64,000 nt of DNA, from NCBI RefSeq assembly GCF_001625195.1, contig NC_054389.1, positions 5,824,520 through 5,888,519 of the forward strand, given 5' to 3'. The stretch comes from Drechmeria coniospora. Its lineage: Eukaryota > Ascomycota > Sordariomycetes > Hypocreales > Ophiocordycipitaceae. Each line of letters opens with the position of its first letter. Within the stretch, counting starts at the first letter, position 1. Shown here piece by piece: positions 23,813 to 35,264 of the stretch. The position numbers and the translations under genes were made by a program. The notes beneath the pieces are model-generated. The model was not told the origin of the DNA. It did no database searches and saw only the letters and a list, made by a program, of their open reading frames with translations.

Positions 23813-24958
23813 ATGGGTTCCCGCGTGCCCTGGCGACGATGCACGCATCACGGACGTGGAGGCCTGTTCCCCGGCCTTCCATGCTCGCCCTCGGTTCTGC
23901 GACGCCCCCAAGGGGTTTCCCTGCCGTCCGTCACGATTACGACGCCGTCGCGGCTCGCTCACGACGGGCAGGCCGGCAGACGGCAGCGAGCGTCGAATCC
24001 TCTCGTGAACCCTCCCTCGTCGACGCGGCCTCCGGCCCTCAACTCCCCCCAGCGTAGCGCCTTCAACTCGACGTTTCCCTACCTCTTTCAGCTCGGCAAG
24101 GCGTACCTCACGTTTTACAAGAACGGACTCAAGAGCGTGTGGGGGAATCGCAAGCTGCTGCGGGAGAAGCTCGAGCGGACGCCCGCCGAGGACCGGCCGT
24201 CCGTCTTCCGACCCTACCACGTGCCCGAGTCGTTCTCGCGCGCCGATTGGGTCCTGCTCTGGCGCGTCCGACACGACCTCCTGCGACTGCCGCTCTTCGG
24301 CCTCATGCTCATCGTCATCGGCGAGTTCACGGCGTTCGTCGTCGTCTACGTCGACGGCGTCGTGCCCTACACCTGCCGGATACCGAAGCAAATCTACACG
24401 AGCCTGCAAAAGGCCGAGCAGCGACGCAAGGCGGCCTTTGACGAGCTCGACGGCCGACACCCGCACGGCGCCCTGAGTCCCCGCCTGACGGCGGCGGTGG
24501 CGCGAAAGCACGTCTTGAGGAGCCTGCACCTGACGGGCACCATGTGGGATCGGCTGGCCTTTACGCCGCCGGGCATGTGGCAGCTCAAGGGCAAGCTGCG
24601 CATGGCCTTCCTCGAAGGCGACGACAGGCGCCTCATCGTTGACGGCGGGCCGCTGGAGCTCGAGCCGGAGGAGCTCCGGATCGCCTGCAGCGAGCGAGGC
24701 ATCGACATCATCGGCAAGAGCGAAACGCGGCTGAGGGCCCTCCTCGGCGACTGGCTGCGGTTGACGGCGGCCGAGGATGCCACGGAGAGGCGGCGGCGGA
24801 TGGCAACGCTCCTGCTGACGAGGTACGTCGACGGCGACACCCCCCCCCCCCTTCCCCTGGCGGTTCGGGGCGTGAACGCCGCTAACGTTGGACGATGGGC
24901 TAGACCGGAGAACTGGCCGCAGCAACGAAATTTCGCCGTGCCGAGTTGGGAGCTGTAA
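23813..24958 (+). CDS. LETM1-like mitochondrial inner-membrane protein
   Basis: Two exons, 23813-24822 and 24904-24958; 354 aa when the 81-nt intron (GTACGT...GCTAAC...CTAG) is removed. The first ~80 residues are basic and lack acidic residues in stretches, as in a mitochondrial presequence. A LETM1-type region follows, with FNSTFPYLFQLGKAYLTFYKNGLKSVW and a hydrophobic segment at about 165-190 (LPLFGLMLIVIGEFTAFVVVYV) that should span the inner membrane. The matrix part resembles the LETM1 ribosome-binding domain (LLRSLHLTG-like KHVLRSLHLTG, LELEPEELRIACSERGI). LETM1/Mdm38-type proteins act in K+/H+ exchange and membrane-ribosome contacts. The start is uncertain, and an upstream exon cannot be excluded. 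The intron is a multiple of three and stopless. Confidence 0.8.
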   Translation: MGSRVPWRRCTHHGRGGLFPGLPCSPSVLRRPQGVSLPSVTITTPSRLAHDGQAGRRQRASNPLVNPPSSTRPPALNSPQRSAFNSTFPYLFQLGKAYLTFYKNGLKSVWGNRKLLREKLERTPAEDRPSVFRPYHVPESFSRADWVLLWRVRHDLLRLPLFGLMLIVIGEFTAFVVVYVDGVVPYTCRIPKQIYTSLQKAEQRRKAAFDELDGRHPHGALSPRLTAAVARKHVLRSLHLTGTMWDRLAFTPPGMWQLKGKLRMAFLEGDDRRLIVDGGPLELEPEELRIACSERGIDIIGKSETRLRALLGDWLRLTAAEDATERRRRMATLLLTRYVDGDTPPPLPLAVRGVNAANVGRWARPENWPQQRNFAVPSWEL

Positions 24959-26590
24959 CGGAGCAGCTGCTAGCATAGCGGTCCATACGGAGGGCATCGG
25001 AGCAACCGCGAACAAATCAAGGCTCCGCCGCCGCATACGCCCGCGGAGAGTGCTTGACGGCACAGAGAAAGCCGCCGCTGCGGTATTGCATCACTGCCAC
25101 GCCTGTTTCGCCACCCTCTCCGCTCCATCTTGGTTGGAAGTTGGGCCGTGCGATGGATGGACCGTCACTGATTTCCGTCGCCGGCCAATTGAAGGAGCAT
25201 TTTGTCTCGCAGGAGGCGAATTATGGAATTGGCCGATGCCACCTCGGTCAGGGTGAAGATGTACGAGTACGCTTCCACGTCGGTTTCGTTCCTCTCCCCA
25301 ACACGTGCTGTGCCGTTCTGTGGAAGGTTTGTGCAGTGCCGAGTATGGTGAAGGGGTGATGGCAACGCGGCCGGGAAGCGGCTTCGGACCAACATCACGA
25401 TCCGTTTCGGTCTTGGCGGTCATGAAACCCGATGACTTGTACGATTACGAGCAAGTTTGCACAGGTGCATATCCATGGCAGGTATGATTGCATGCACCGG
25501 TTCACGAGTGCATGCGTCCGCTTGCGCGACTTGCCGCTTGCTGCTGGCTCGGTCCGGGTCTTGGGCGGGCATCGGTGCGCTGAACGCTGCAATTAGCAGC
25601 CGCATTCGGGCCAATCCCCACACAAGGTCCGTCGGCACCAACAGCACTCTACAGCACTGTAATTACAAGGTACCTCTAGTACCTAGTAAGGTACCTAGTA
25701 CAGTAAATAGTTGCAAGAGTGCTGTACAGTACTTGTAGGTGTGCAGGTAAGTACACGTAAGTGCTGTAAGTAGGTGTACAAGTACTAGGTACTTACTGTG
25801 CAGTACTACTTAAGTAGGTGGTTGGGAAGTTGGTAGCCCTGGGGAAGCGGGTTCTATGTATCTGTACCTAGTAGTACAAGTGCTTGCACTGCACGGCGTT
25901 CCTTCTGGTGGTAATTGCTTGTAGTCCCTTGTACAGTTACAGTTCCGCTAGTACACCTGCAGCATTAGGGATCGTTCCACTAATTACTCCGTATACTCCG
26001 TACTTGGCTGTGGGATTGAGACCATTACGCCGAACCCGTACTCCGTACGGAGCAAGTAGTCAGGCCACAAATAGCCTATAACAATACTCCGTACTTGTGC
26101 TGTAGGTCGACGGACTGGGCTCCGTAAGTACTACCTACCCAGTACGTACAGTGGGGGTACTTGTGGGAAAGGTACGGGTAGCAGGAGTACTGTGCTTGGG
26201 TTCTGTACTTGCAGGCACTTGAATGTACCCCGACGCCTACCAATACTTGTGCTACAGATTATTACTGTACTTATAGTAGTACAGTACATACAGTACCAAG
26301 TTAGTACTTACCCGGTCAAAGTACTCCCTACAGCATTCACTGCGCACATCTTGTCAGCCGTTCCGGCCGAGGTTACCGTCACATGCGAGCACCTCGACAT
26401 AACCGGCACGCCGTTCTCCGTCGTCGCATTCAATCAATTCCTCCCCACCCCCAGATGGACAGCCGAGCTATTCTGCCCCGACTTTCCAACTTGCCTCGTT
26501 CGTCCGCTCGCCATCTCTCTTCATCCTCAACCATCATCCCCAAAGGCCAGCTCTTTTTGTCCTCGCCTTCTGCCAACGCAGCACGCAACA
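24959..26590. other. gene-free region with GTAC island
   Basis: 1.6 kb between two plus-strand genes. The first 650 nt look unique with no gene. About 25640-26330 is a GTAC island (listed separately). The last 250 nt are the probable promoter and leader of the SCP2 gene. Confidence 0.5.
25640..26330. repeat. GTAC-word repeat island
   Basis: Dense GTACCTAGTA, AAGTACAG and TACTCCGTAC words. A 12-bp palindrome CTCCGTACGGAG lies at 26041-26052. It ends about 260 nt upstream of the SCP2 start codon. Confidence 0.7.
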
Positions 26591-27168
26591 ATGTCTCTCG
26601 CCAACGGTGAGTGACGCTTCTCGCGATCCGGGCAAGGCTATGGAATCGGAGCGAGGCGTCGTGGGTTTCCATGCCATCGGATGCTGACGGAAACCGCCCA
26701 ACAGCCAAGTTCCCTGCCTCGCAGGCTTTCGACGCCATCGCCGCGGCGCTCGGTAGCGATGCCGACCGCAAGGATGCCATCAAGCAGGGCAACGCCGTCT
26801 TCGCCTTTACCCTCAAGAACAAGGCGGGCGAGACGGCGAGCTGGCACATCGACCTCAAGGAGACGGGCAAGGTCGGCGCCGGCACCGGCACCAAGCCCAC
26901 AGGTACGGCGAGCTCCCCACCCTACCTACCCACCCCTGCCGTACCGTCCTGGACGACTCTGGCATGTGCCTGCTCGCATGCTCACCGTCGTCGCGTCCTA
27001 GTCACCCTCTCCCTCTCCGACGACGACTTCGGCAACCTTGTCCTCGGCAAGGCCAACGCCCAGCGCCTCTTCATGTCCGGCAAGCTCAAGATCAAGGGCG
27101 ACGTCATGAAGGCCACGAAGCTGGACCCCATCATGAAGAAGGCCCAGGGCGCCAAGGCCAACCTGTAA
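26591..27168 (+). CDS. SCP2 sterol-carrier / lipid-transfer protein
   Basis: Three exons, 26591-26606, 26705-26902 and 27002-27168; 126 aa, the usual size of stand-alone fungal SCP2 proteins. The whole chain is one SCP2 domain (AFTLKNKAGETASWHIDLK, then LSDDDFGNLVLGKANAQRLFMSGKLKIKGD and KATKLDPIMKKA as separate blocks). It is expected to bind fatty-acyl or sterol ligands in a hydrophobic tunnel, often in peroxisomes. The first exon encodes only MSLAN plus one base. Introns are GTGAGT...CAG (98 nt) and GTACGG...CTAG (99 nt). The C-terminus is ANL, which departs from the consensus peroxisomal SKL-type signal. Peroxisomal location is therefore unproven here. It converges with the nitronate monooxygenase gene, 296 nt away. 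Confidence 0.93.
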
Positions 27169-27464
27169 CGGGCGAGCGCCCGGCGGTGATGCATGAGCAG
27201 GGTCGGGAGGGAGCGGAGCAATGCGGCACGATACTACTACTGCTGCTAGTACAGGATACAAAATATACGTGCGTACTTACGTCGAGGGCGGGGAATGCAG
27301 CTTGGGCATGCATGCATGCATGGTCTTGCACACGTCCCGTTCGGCAGCGAAGCCACTTGATCATGTTCACCCGGATCCCCCCTTCGTCATCGGTGATCCG
27401 CTGCCATGGAATGGATAGAGGAGCATGTGCCGCTGCAGGGAGCGTCTCATTGTCGGCAGAGATT

Positions 27465-28994
27465 TTACAAATGTCCTGCGATCTTGCGCATGTGCGCCTT
27501 GGCTCCTTCGCGCACCTCCCGGACAATCTCGCCCGCCGGTTGGGCCTTTCTCACGAGCCCAACGCCGGTGCCGCTTGGAAGAATATCTCGTCAGCGACCC
27601 AAGGTGCCAAGGGGAGAGACGAAAAGGCTCGGGTTCGGGGGCCCAGACTCGACTCACGCCCAGGTGTTGATCATGCGAACCGACTCCTCGGCCGAATAGT
27701 CCTCCTTGAGGCTCTTTCGGCACTCGTCGAGCGAGGTGCCGGACAGGAACTTTTCGTGGATGGGCCCTGCGATGGCTCGACCGTCGTACAGCGGTCCCCA
27801 GAGGGCATTGCTGTTGAGCTGATCATGAAACGGCGACCTGTGGATGACGGGTCAGCGTCAGGCGCAACCGCCTTCCTCGTCCCTCGGCCGCCGGGCACGA
27901 ACTTCAAGGTCGAGGAACCGCCGTCGACGGTGTGGAGAATGAGCTGCTTGCGATGATCCGGGTAGACGGATTCTTCGGCGACGGTGAACTGTCCATGCAG
28001 GTTAGCGAGCAAGGGACGCCGACTTCCGCAGCCGTCCCGGACGAGCAACCTACGCGGGTGCCCATCACGACGCCCTCCGCCTCTGGAGGCGAGTTGAGCC
28101 GGCGTTAGCGACGACGGGCTCCCTCATTTCTCGGCACGTTCCCGCGCCGTCCGGCACCACTCACCGAGCATGGTCACGGCCGCAACGCCCTTGTCGTCGA
28201 CGATGCCCCCGGCAGCCAGCAGGCCCACGTCGGACGACGAAAACTCATCCTCCTCATCGAGCATGCGCCGCACCTCGGGCACGAGACTCACGACGCCGGC
28301 CCCACGACGGAACTGGTGGCCGCCGGCGTCTATGCCCTGACAGACGACGACGTCGGCGCCGTCACGGACAGCCTCGCGCGCGGCGCCAACGTTGCCCACC
28401 TGGACGAAGACACGCGGTCCCGCCCCAGCCGGAAGGCTTTTCCGGAGAGCCGAGATGACGGCTCCGTGCGGTCCCCGCTGGTCTGGAGACGCGGCCGGAG
28501 CGAATAGCCAGACGGCTGCCGGCCGGTGCTTCACGATGATGGGCAGCGCCGTCGACGAGAAATGGCCAATGGAACTGTGGCCGGTGATGAAGCTGACGCC
28601 GACGCGGAGAGGGCCAGCAGCGGCACCGGCACCGGCATCGGACCCCCCGAGGAGAGTCTTCGCCTCGACGAGCTCGGCCTCGAGCTTTGTGAGCTGGGCC
28701 GAGTCCGGGTTGACGTCGAAGACGCAGGAGAGGAAGCCTGCGTGGCACCGTCAGCGTGTGCATACGGATACCAGGAATGAATGGAACGAGAGCCAGAATA
28801 AAGTAAGATGGACAAGGAACAGGATAGAATCTCTCTCCATGCTACGTCGCCACGCGCGGGTTCGCCATACCGATACCGCCCGCTTTGGTCACCTCGGTGG
28901 CCATGGCGGGACTCGCAGCCCCGATCATGGGTCCGTTGCAGATGATGGGCGACAAGGCCCAGGGGAACCATTTCTGAAGTCGCGCCGTCGACAT
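27465..28994 (-). CDS. nitronate monooxygenase (2-nitropropane dioxygenase family)
   Basis: Six exons: 28871-28994, 28165-28737, 28054-28082, 27903-27988, 27658-27837 and 27465-27573; 366 aa, typical for the FMN-dependent family that oxidises alkyl nitronates. Visible family blocks are ICNGPMIGAASPAMATEVTKAGGIG at the N-terminus (FMN barrel start, split by intron 1), VCQGIDAGGHQFRRGAG with the family His, GLLAAGGIVDDKGVAAV and VVMGTRFTVAEES. The C-terminal part is LWGPLYDGRAIAGPIHEKFLSG-like, then IVREVREGAKAHMRKIAG. Exon 3 is only 29 nt, and intron 4 has a weak GTTCGT donor. All joins keep the frame and rebuild family motifs, but LEAEGVV replaces the usual LGAEGVV. The likely role is detoxification of nitronates such as propionate-3-nitronate, in cytosol or peroxisome. 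Confidence 0.92.
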
Positions 28995-29149
28995 CTTGCC
29001 GTTTACTATCCGCAGTACTGCTATGCAGATTATGATGCAGTCACCTTTGGAAATACCAGGGCAAGGCGGAACGGGACATGTTGTGAGAGTGACGCAAGCG
29101 TCATTTATAGGCAGTTGCAGCGACAAGGAAAGCGCGGCAGAGTACCGGG

Positions 29150-29525
29150 TAGGTACCGACTATACTCGATAAGTATGGAGATGTGGTATGAGGTATACTG
29201 ATTAGTCAGCGGCACTAATACGTACGTACTATAAGTATGCACTTACAGTACCTGTAGGTGTACGGAGTACATGTACTTAGGTGGGCGCGGCACGTACCTA
29301 CTGTACTTACATAACTAGTACTTACTGAACTGTTCCTGTATTTACTGAAGATGTGTACTTACATGTACACCCCCACTGTACATGCACTCCGTGCTGTGGT
29401 GGTATGAGCTTGCATTCAGTGTTCAAGTACGTACTGTAAGTACTTGTACTGTACTCCGTACTTAAGTATGTATGTGCATGTGTACTAAAGAAAGTGTAAC
29501 TGTACTCTCTCCATGGTGTACTTGG
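29150..29525. repeat. GTAC-word repeat island
   Basis: Dispersed words including TACGGAGTACATGTAC, AAGTACTTGTACTGTACTCCGTAC and CTTACATGTACAC. It starts about 160 nt upstream of the nitronate monooxygenase start. Confidence 0.65.
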
Positions 29526-30009
29526 TTATATTCCGTGATTCCTGGACGCTCCCCTCCCAACTACTAAATTGCTTCGTAATTTGGGGCATTCATCGAAGCC
29601 CTCCGCATTCCCGAGCATTGCCGGCCCGCCATCGGCCGACTGCATCTCCGGACACATGCGTGTTGCGTTGCAGTATTGCGATATAAAAATCCCGACTTTA
29701 CGGAGTAGCACTGCCACGTTATGACATTAGAAACAGCATCAGCATGCACGCGATACGACGCCTCCCGGAGAAACGCAGATCACGAGTTCTTGCCCTGCTT
29801 CATGGACGAGGGGAAGGCTGGGCCGAGGCCAATATTGTCGTCGAGCTCGTGTCGAACTCCTCCACTCGTTCGCGCCGAGCATGGTGCACCCCGGCTGCTC
29901 CATCAAGGTTCCCCTTGATCATTCTCAGCTTGCCAGCCAGCTCGCCTGCATGCCACGACGTCTGCACAATCTCGTCGGAGTTTCGTGGTACCGACGTTTG
30001 GCCGGTAAT

Positions 30010-30930
30010 CTCATGTACAAGTAATACTCTGTGCTTTGGTGTTTACAAGCACTTGCGCTGCACTGTACTTTTGTAGGTGTACACGTACAACAACGCTGTA
30101 CATGTCCATGTAATTATGGCGAGCGCCTTTCTCCGGCCGACGATGGGCGCGGCGAGCATCTTCTCCCCCGGTAGCCGGCGATTGGGGGGTAAAATGCACA
30201 GAAGACAAGGATGGAAGAAGCCCGCAGCATAGTGCCCTGATGATCGGGGATATTCAAGTACTTACTTAGAGCACTTACTAACGTATGAGAGGTTCCGTCC
30301 CTTGGCGACGATGTGGGATGATTGCACATGTACTTGTAGCTTGTGCACAAAAGTACTATTAACTCATGGAACATGCTCTTGTGCAGGCTGTTATCCATGC
30401 ACTCGCTCGTACATGTACCTAAGTACAGTACATGCTTTAATGACTGCTATGACAGTAATTATCACTGTACTCTCCGTACGGAGTTATTACTCCGTACGGA
30501 GTACACGGACATGCTTTGGTGACTTCCCTGCTGAACTGTACATGTACCTTCCGTACAGAGTACGGGAGTAATTGTTACCTGGTTATTGCTGTAGATGGAA
30601 TAAGATGTACTTGTGCTTTGTACACTGTAGTTGTAGTGTTACTTGCAGTACTTGCAGTATTTGCATACAAAGGTACAGAGTAGGAGAGATAGGTTCATGT
30701 ACGGAGCACATGGCATTAATACAAGATTACATGTATTTGCTTGCCTACCATTACGGGATACAAGGCAGATATTTGCTTCGTAGTACGGAGTAGCAGTTAT
30801 TACTGGCTTATGTGGAAGTCTCACCATCCGTAGGTACGAGGAGTATGGTTATGGTGTACATGCGCTGTAGGTATGAGTATAAGGTGCCGTGCCGAACGGT
30901 ACTTGCTGGACTTCCGACAAGGTGTACCGT
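30010..30930. repeat. GTAC-word island with nested palindromes
   Basis: Dense GTAC words with two adjacent perfect palindromes: CTCCGTACGGAG at 30472-30483 and the 16-bp TACTCCGTACGGAGTA at 30488-30503. Copies occur in both orientations and no gene is visible. Confidence 0.7.
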
Positions 30931-31989
30931 GCATTCCCTCAAACGCTGCTGGCCAACATGCCCCAGCACTGACCCAGTATTACCACCAGGAGCAGCAGCA
31001 ATCACTGAAGCCGAGTTGTAAGGGGGACACAGCACGGTTGGTACCTGCTACGCACAATTACTCCACTTCACAGCCCCTATCCTCTCTGCAAGATTCTTGG
31101 CACTCCGCATAGATATGGCGGCATGGACAGTTCCCTCTTGAATCGCCCGAGCAAAGGATTCGGCGGCCAAGAGGCCGAAATAATGCGTCATCGGAACTTG
31201 ACTTTCACCCTTCACCCTTTGCTGCGAGGGGTGGAAGCGGGAGGAGGCGGGAGAAGGCGGCAGCGGTGTGGTATGTCGAGTGGAGAGTCCGAGTGCGTGC
31301 CCAAGGCCCCCCCCCCCACTCGTGCCCGATACTCACAGTCGCCGCTTCGTCGTGGGGGAGCTTCCGACCTACCTACCCAAGGCACCCACCACCAGCATGC
31401 CAGTCCGTTCATACACCTCATGGATGGGGGCACGTGCGGTCAGCAGGTGAGTAAGTCTTGTCGACTCTCGCTCGCTCTCGAAATGGGCCTGGACCTGGAC
31501 CCGGACCGACCGGGATTTGGACGAGATTGCATCGCCTAGCCGTCGTCATCTCTCATTCGCCTCACCACCCCTTCATCTCGCTACGGCACGACGGCTGGCC
31601 TTGACTGTCTCGATCGGTCGCCGTGCTTCATGAGATGACACTTGTACCGTGGAAACGAGTGCACGTACACGCGCTGACGATATCTGGGACGGACGTACAC
31701 TAACTTGTATTCCTACCAGCTTCCGTATTTGTATTTGGTGCCTGGCCATCTGTTGACTTTGAACAAATGACGGCGGTGACGGCGGTTGGTCGGACGACGG
31801 AAGGAAGGGAAATGGCAACATGTCACTCGACTTCAGACGACTGGCGTCTAAGAAAGGGAGCAAATGCCGCATCGCCATCGCGCCTGCAAGATTGTGCGAC
31901 GCAAGGTTCGCATGTCACTGTTTATCCGACCCGTCGAATCATGTGTCGCCATATCTGTTTAGGGCGCCTTTGGATGGATAGTTGTAGAT

Positions 31990-32560
31990 GGCCGTTACAC
32001 AACATACTGAGTACTGCAAGCACAAAGGTAATAAATACTAGGTACCTAGTAGCCAGCTGGTCACGATTTGGTAGTGGTGCGCAAGTACCAGCGCAATCTG
32101 CACTTGTACAGTACAGTAATATTCCGTAGTTGTATGTAAGCAAGTACATGTCCTTGCATGTACTCGACATGTATTCTGCTCATGCTCGCTCATGCTCCGT
32201 ATCCGTAGCACCTGGTATTATTACAGTTGTCTACAAGTAATTGCAGTACATGTCCTTCGTCGGCAGCACAGTACTTATGGTGAGTCAAGCCAATTATCGC
32301 ACTGTGCAGTACATACTTCCGCGGTACGCTTGCTTCGTAGTACGCGTTCATGTTTACCTGGACGCGAGTGGGGAACACGTGCCTGCAGGCTTCAAGTACA
32401 ACCGCAGTAAGTACTTGTACTGTGCGGAGTCCTCCATACTGGAGGAAAGTACTTACTGTACAGTACTTGCAATACGGAGTAATACACCGCCCACACTTCA
32501 GCGTACTTGTACATGTAGGCACTTTAGGTACTTTACACATGACAACAAGGAGTACGGCGT
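31990..32560. repeat. GTAC-word repeat island
   Basis: Words such as ACTAGGTACCTAGTAG (a palindrome at about 32037-32052), TTGTACAGTACAG and TACTGTACAGTACTTG, with no gene. Confidence 0.6.
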
Positions 32561-33219
32561 ACCAGGCCAGTACAAAGTCAGTGCTTGTTCACGTCTGCAG
32601 TCCTGCTCGGCATGTGAGCAGCATGTGGTACAATATCATCTATCAAGCAGCTACAAGCCCTGAACACGGACAGCATGGGAGGAACGAACAAGCCTGCTCG
32701 CCGACGTCCCGTGCACGGTACGTGGATAGAAGGGCATGGTACGATTTTACCTACTCCGAGCTGTTGCCGCATCAAGTTGCGCACCTATTGCGGAGTAGTA
32801 CCAGTGTTGTTTCGTTGTCGGCCGCGCAGGTGTAATTATATGCACAGGTAACCAAGCGGGTTCGAGCTCAGAGCTACATGCATTTAGTCACCAACGTTGG
32901 GGGCAACCAAGTTCACCCAACTACATACAGTACATGCCTTCGTTTCTGCCTACGTGATCCCAGTTGGCAGCGTACTGTGGAGGTATATGGTATTGAGATG
33001 GACAGGGCGCAGTGTCGTTGTCGACTTGGTGCGCCACGAACGACCAGCAAGATCCCCGCTGACCTTTGAATGGCCACTGCATCGGGCTGGATGAAGGGAA
33101 GGAACGATAGCGCCAGCCGGCTGAATGAAAGTCGAGCCCGTTTCGATGGTCACCTGCATGAATGTAGCCCGTGCGCTGGCGTTGTTTTGGACCTTGGGTA
33201 CCAGATTTGGCCTGGCATC

Positions 33220-33610
33220 GTCAGACAGGTACGGAATACGGCACCAAGTTATTCGGTACTACACCGGGAAAGTGTTGGTGTACAGTACTTACCAAGGTGC
33301 TGTACTCTGTACTTGCGGAGAGCACTACGGAGTGCCATTATAGCAACTTGCAAGAAATGATACAGGCAAGAAAGTGCTAGGTAGGTACTACAAGTACTTT
33401 AAGTACATGTACAGCGGTGCAGTACAGCAGTAAGTACAGTTGTTGTACTGTAATTACTCCGTAGGTGCCAAACGTATTGTACTAATTACTTCTTATTATT
33501 ACCTGGCAAGCAATGAAGTAGTGCCTGCCTAAAGTACATGTACCTGCACAAAATATCCGTGTCCTAGCAGGCAGGTACCTATCGGTACGAACCAGGGCAT
33601 GTTGATGTGG
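33220..33610. repeat. GTAC-word repeat island
   Basis: Includes TACAAGTACTTTAAGTACATG, GTACTGTAATTACTCCGTAG and CATGTACCTGCAC. Dispersed and irregular. Confidence 0.6.
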
Positions 33611-33879
33611 TGCACCTGCATGTACTTGCATGTACTGCCGTCCGTCCCTACCATCTAGTTACACTGCATACGGCTACAGCATGCACAGGAGGGCACTAAC
33701 GATGTCGTAGAGTAGCACCAAGGCGCTCTCGACTGAGGCTACTCTTGCTCCCAGGGGCAACCGTGACTGCTTGTGCAGCTCGCGGCTCACAGCTCGCGGC
33801 TCACGGAGCGTTCGTTGCACCGCACTGCTCTCTGCGCACAGCGCGGTGCGTCCGACCCTGCTGACCTGACACTTGGGGC

Positions 33880-34450
33880 CGAGCAGCCACGAACAAGTAC
33901 AAGCAGTGTACATGTAACTGCTCGTATATGTACTCCGTGCTCCGTACTGTGCATGTACCTTGGCCCACACGCCGCTCACGGAAACACGCTCGTATCCGTT
34001 TGTCACTTGCTCATCAGATGGTGGGTCGAAAATTGCTGTCGATCCTCCTCCTCTTTCCCAGTCGCTGGCCAGTACGGAGTACTGTACTGTACTTAAGTAC
34101 GTACTGTACTTGGTAGTCACGAGCGGCAACACAATAATAAAAACACCAGCCGTCAGGCAGGCGCTACTTACTTAGTACCTAGTACTCCGTACTCCAGTAC
34201 TACAGTACTTATATGCTGGTGTGCGTGTGTACTGTAAGCAAGTACTTACTCCGTACAGTGCAAGTACGTACCACCTAGTAGGCAAGTACCATAAGTACAT
34301 GCAGCCGAACACGTAAGCCAGGACGTACGCACACTGCTTTGTACCTGTAGTTGTACATGTACTTGCCTTGGAGTCGTTGCCTGCCTTGGCACCTCGGGAC
34401 TTGGCTCAGCTGCGAGTACTCTGTACTTGTGCTCCGTGGTACATGCTGCT
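33880..34450. repeat. GTAC-word repeat island
   Basis: Includes GTACTCCGTGCTCCGTACTG, AGTACGGAGTACTGTACTG and TAGTACTCCGTACTCCAGTAC. Just before it, at about 33777-33806, AGCTCGCGGCTCAC is directly repeated twice. Confidence 0.65.
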
Positions 34451-35264
34451 AACTGCTAGATAACGCTGCTGGTAGTGGTAATTAGTGCTTATCTGTAGGT
34501 CGGAGGTGCACCCGCCACTCGCCGTGGTGCACCACCAGTGGTACATGTGTTCGTTGGATGGCCGCCTCCAGTTTGCTGCCTGGCCTGAGACAACCCCCGC
34601 CAGCCACGGCCTGCTCCTACTGTCCACAGCGCCGCTGCCGCTGCCAAGTGTTCCAACCCCCTCACGCAACAAGGGGTCCCCAGTGGACAGCAGTCACTGG
34701 ACCACCGGGCATGCGCGGCACCCCCCCCCTGTTGCTGCCCGTCTCAGCAGATTTTGCTCCGTCTCGAACTCGACTCTCCCTCCGCTGCCAATCCATCCAA
34801 ACATTCATCCGTCGTCCGTCCGTTCGTACCAATTCTCATTCTCATTCTCGCTTCCCTCCTCCCAACGTCCCCTCTCGCCTCGCCGTCGTCCTCGCTGCCC
34901 TCGTCGGCTGCAGCCAGATTTTTATCTCACCTTTCGCACCCCGTACCATCATCAATCGTCGCCCGCGACCCCCGTCGTCGAGAAACTGCGCGCTCCAGAA
35001 ATGCGTGCCCAGTCCCATTGTCCTGACACATCTCGTTAATTTGTTTACCGCCCAACGCCCGCCCAACCCCCCCCCCCCTTTTCCACCCAACCGGCAGCGC
35101 TCGCTTCTCCACCGAGTTCGCCGCGAGCCCCCAAACGCTTCGCTCCCCGTTCGTCTGCTGGCCGGTCGACGACAACTTCGCATTTCCACCACCATCATCA
35201 CTTCCCCTTCCTCCTCATCACCACGTCGCCCTTGCATTGAGGCGACCACACCCGCCCCCGCAAC

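Larger units (their letters stand above)
28995..35264. other. gene-free block with repeat islands
   Basis: 6.3 kb without a credible gene between the nitronate monooxygenase gene (-) and the casein kinase gene (+). GTAC islands at about 29150-29525, 30010-30930, 31990-32560, 33220-33610 and 33880-34450 are listed separately. Segments 29530-30000 and 31060-31980 look unique and have no conserved ORF. 34600-35264 is strongly pyrimidine-rich and is probably promoter plus 5' UTR of the kinase. Confidence 0.55.

Noticed and set aside
23687..25063. 458-aa minus-strand ORF
   Set aside because: It is antisense to the LETM1-like gene and is low-complexity and R/E/L-rich.
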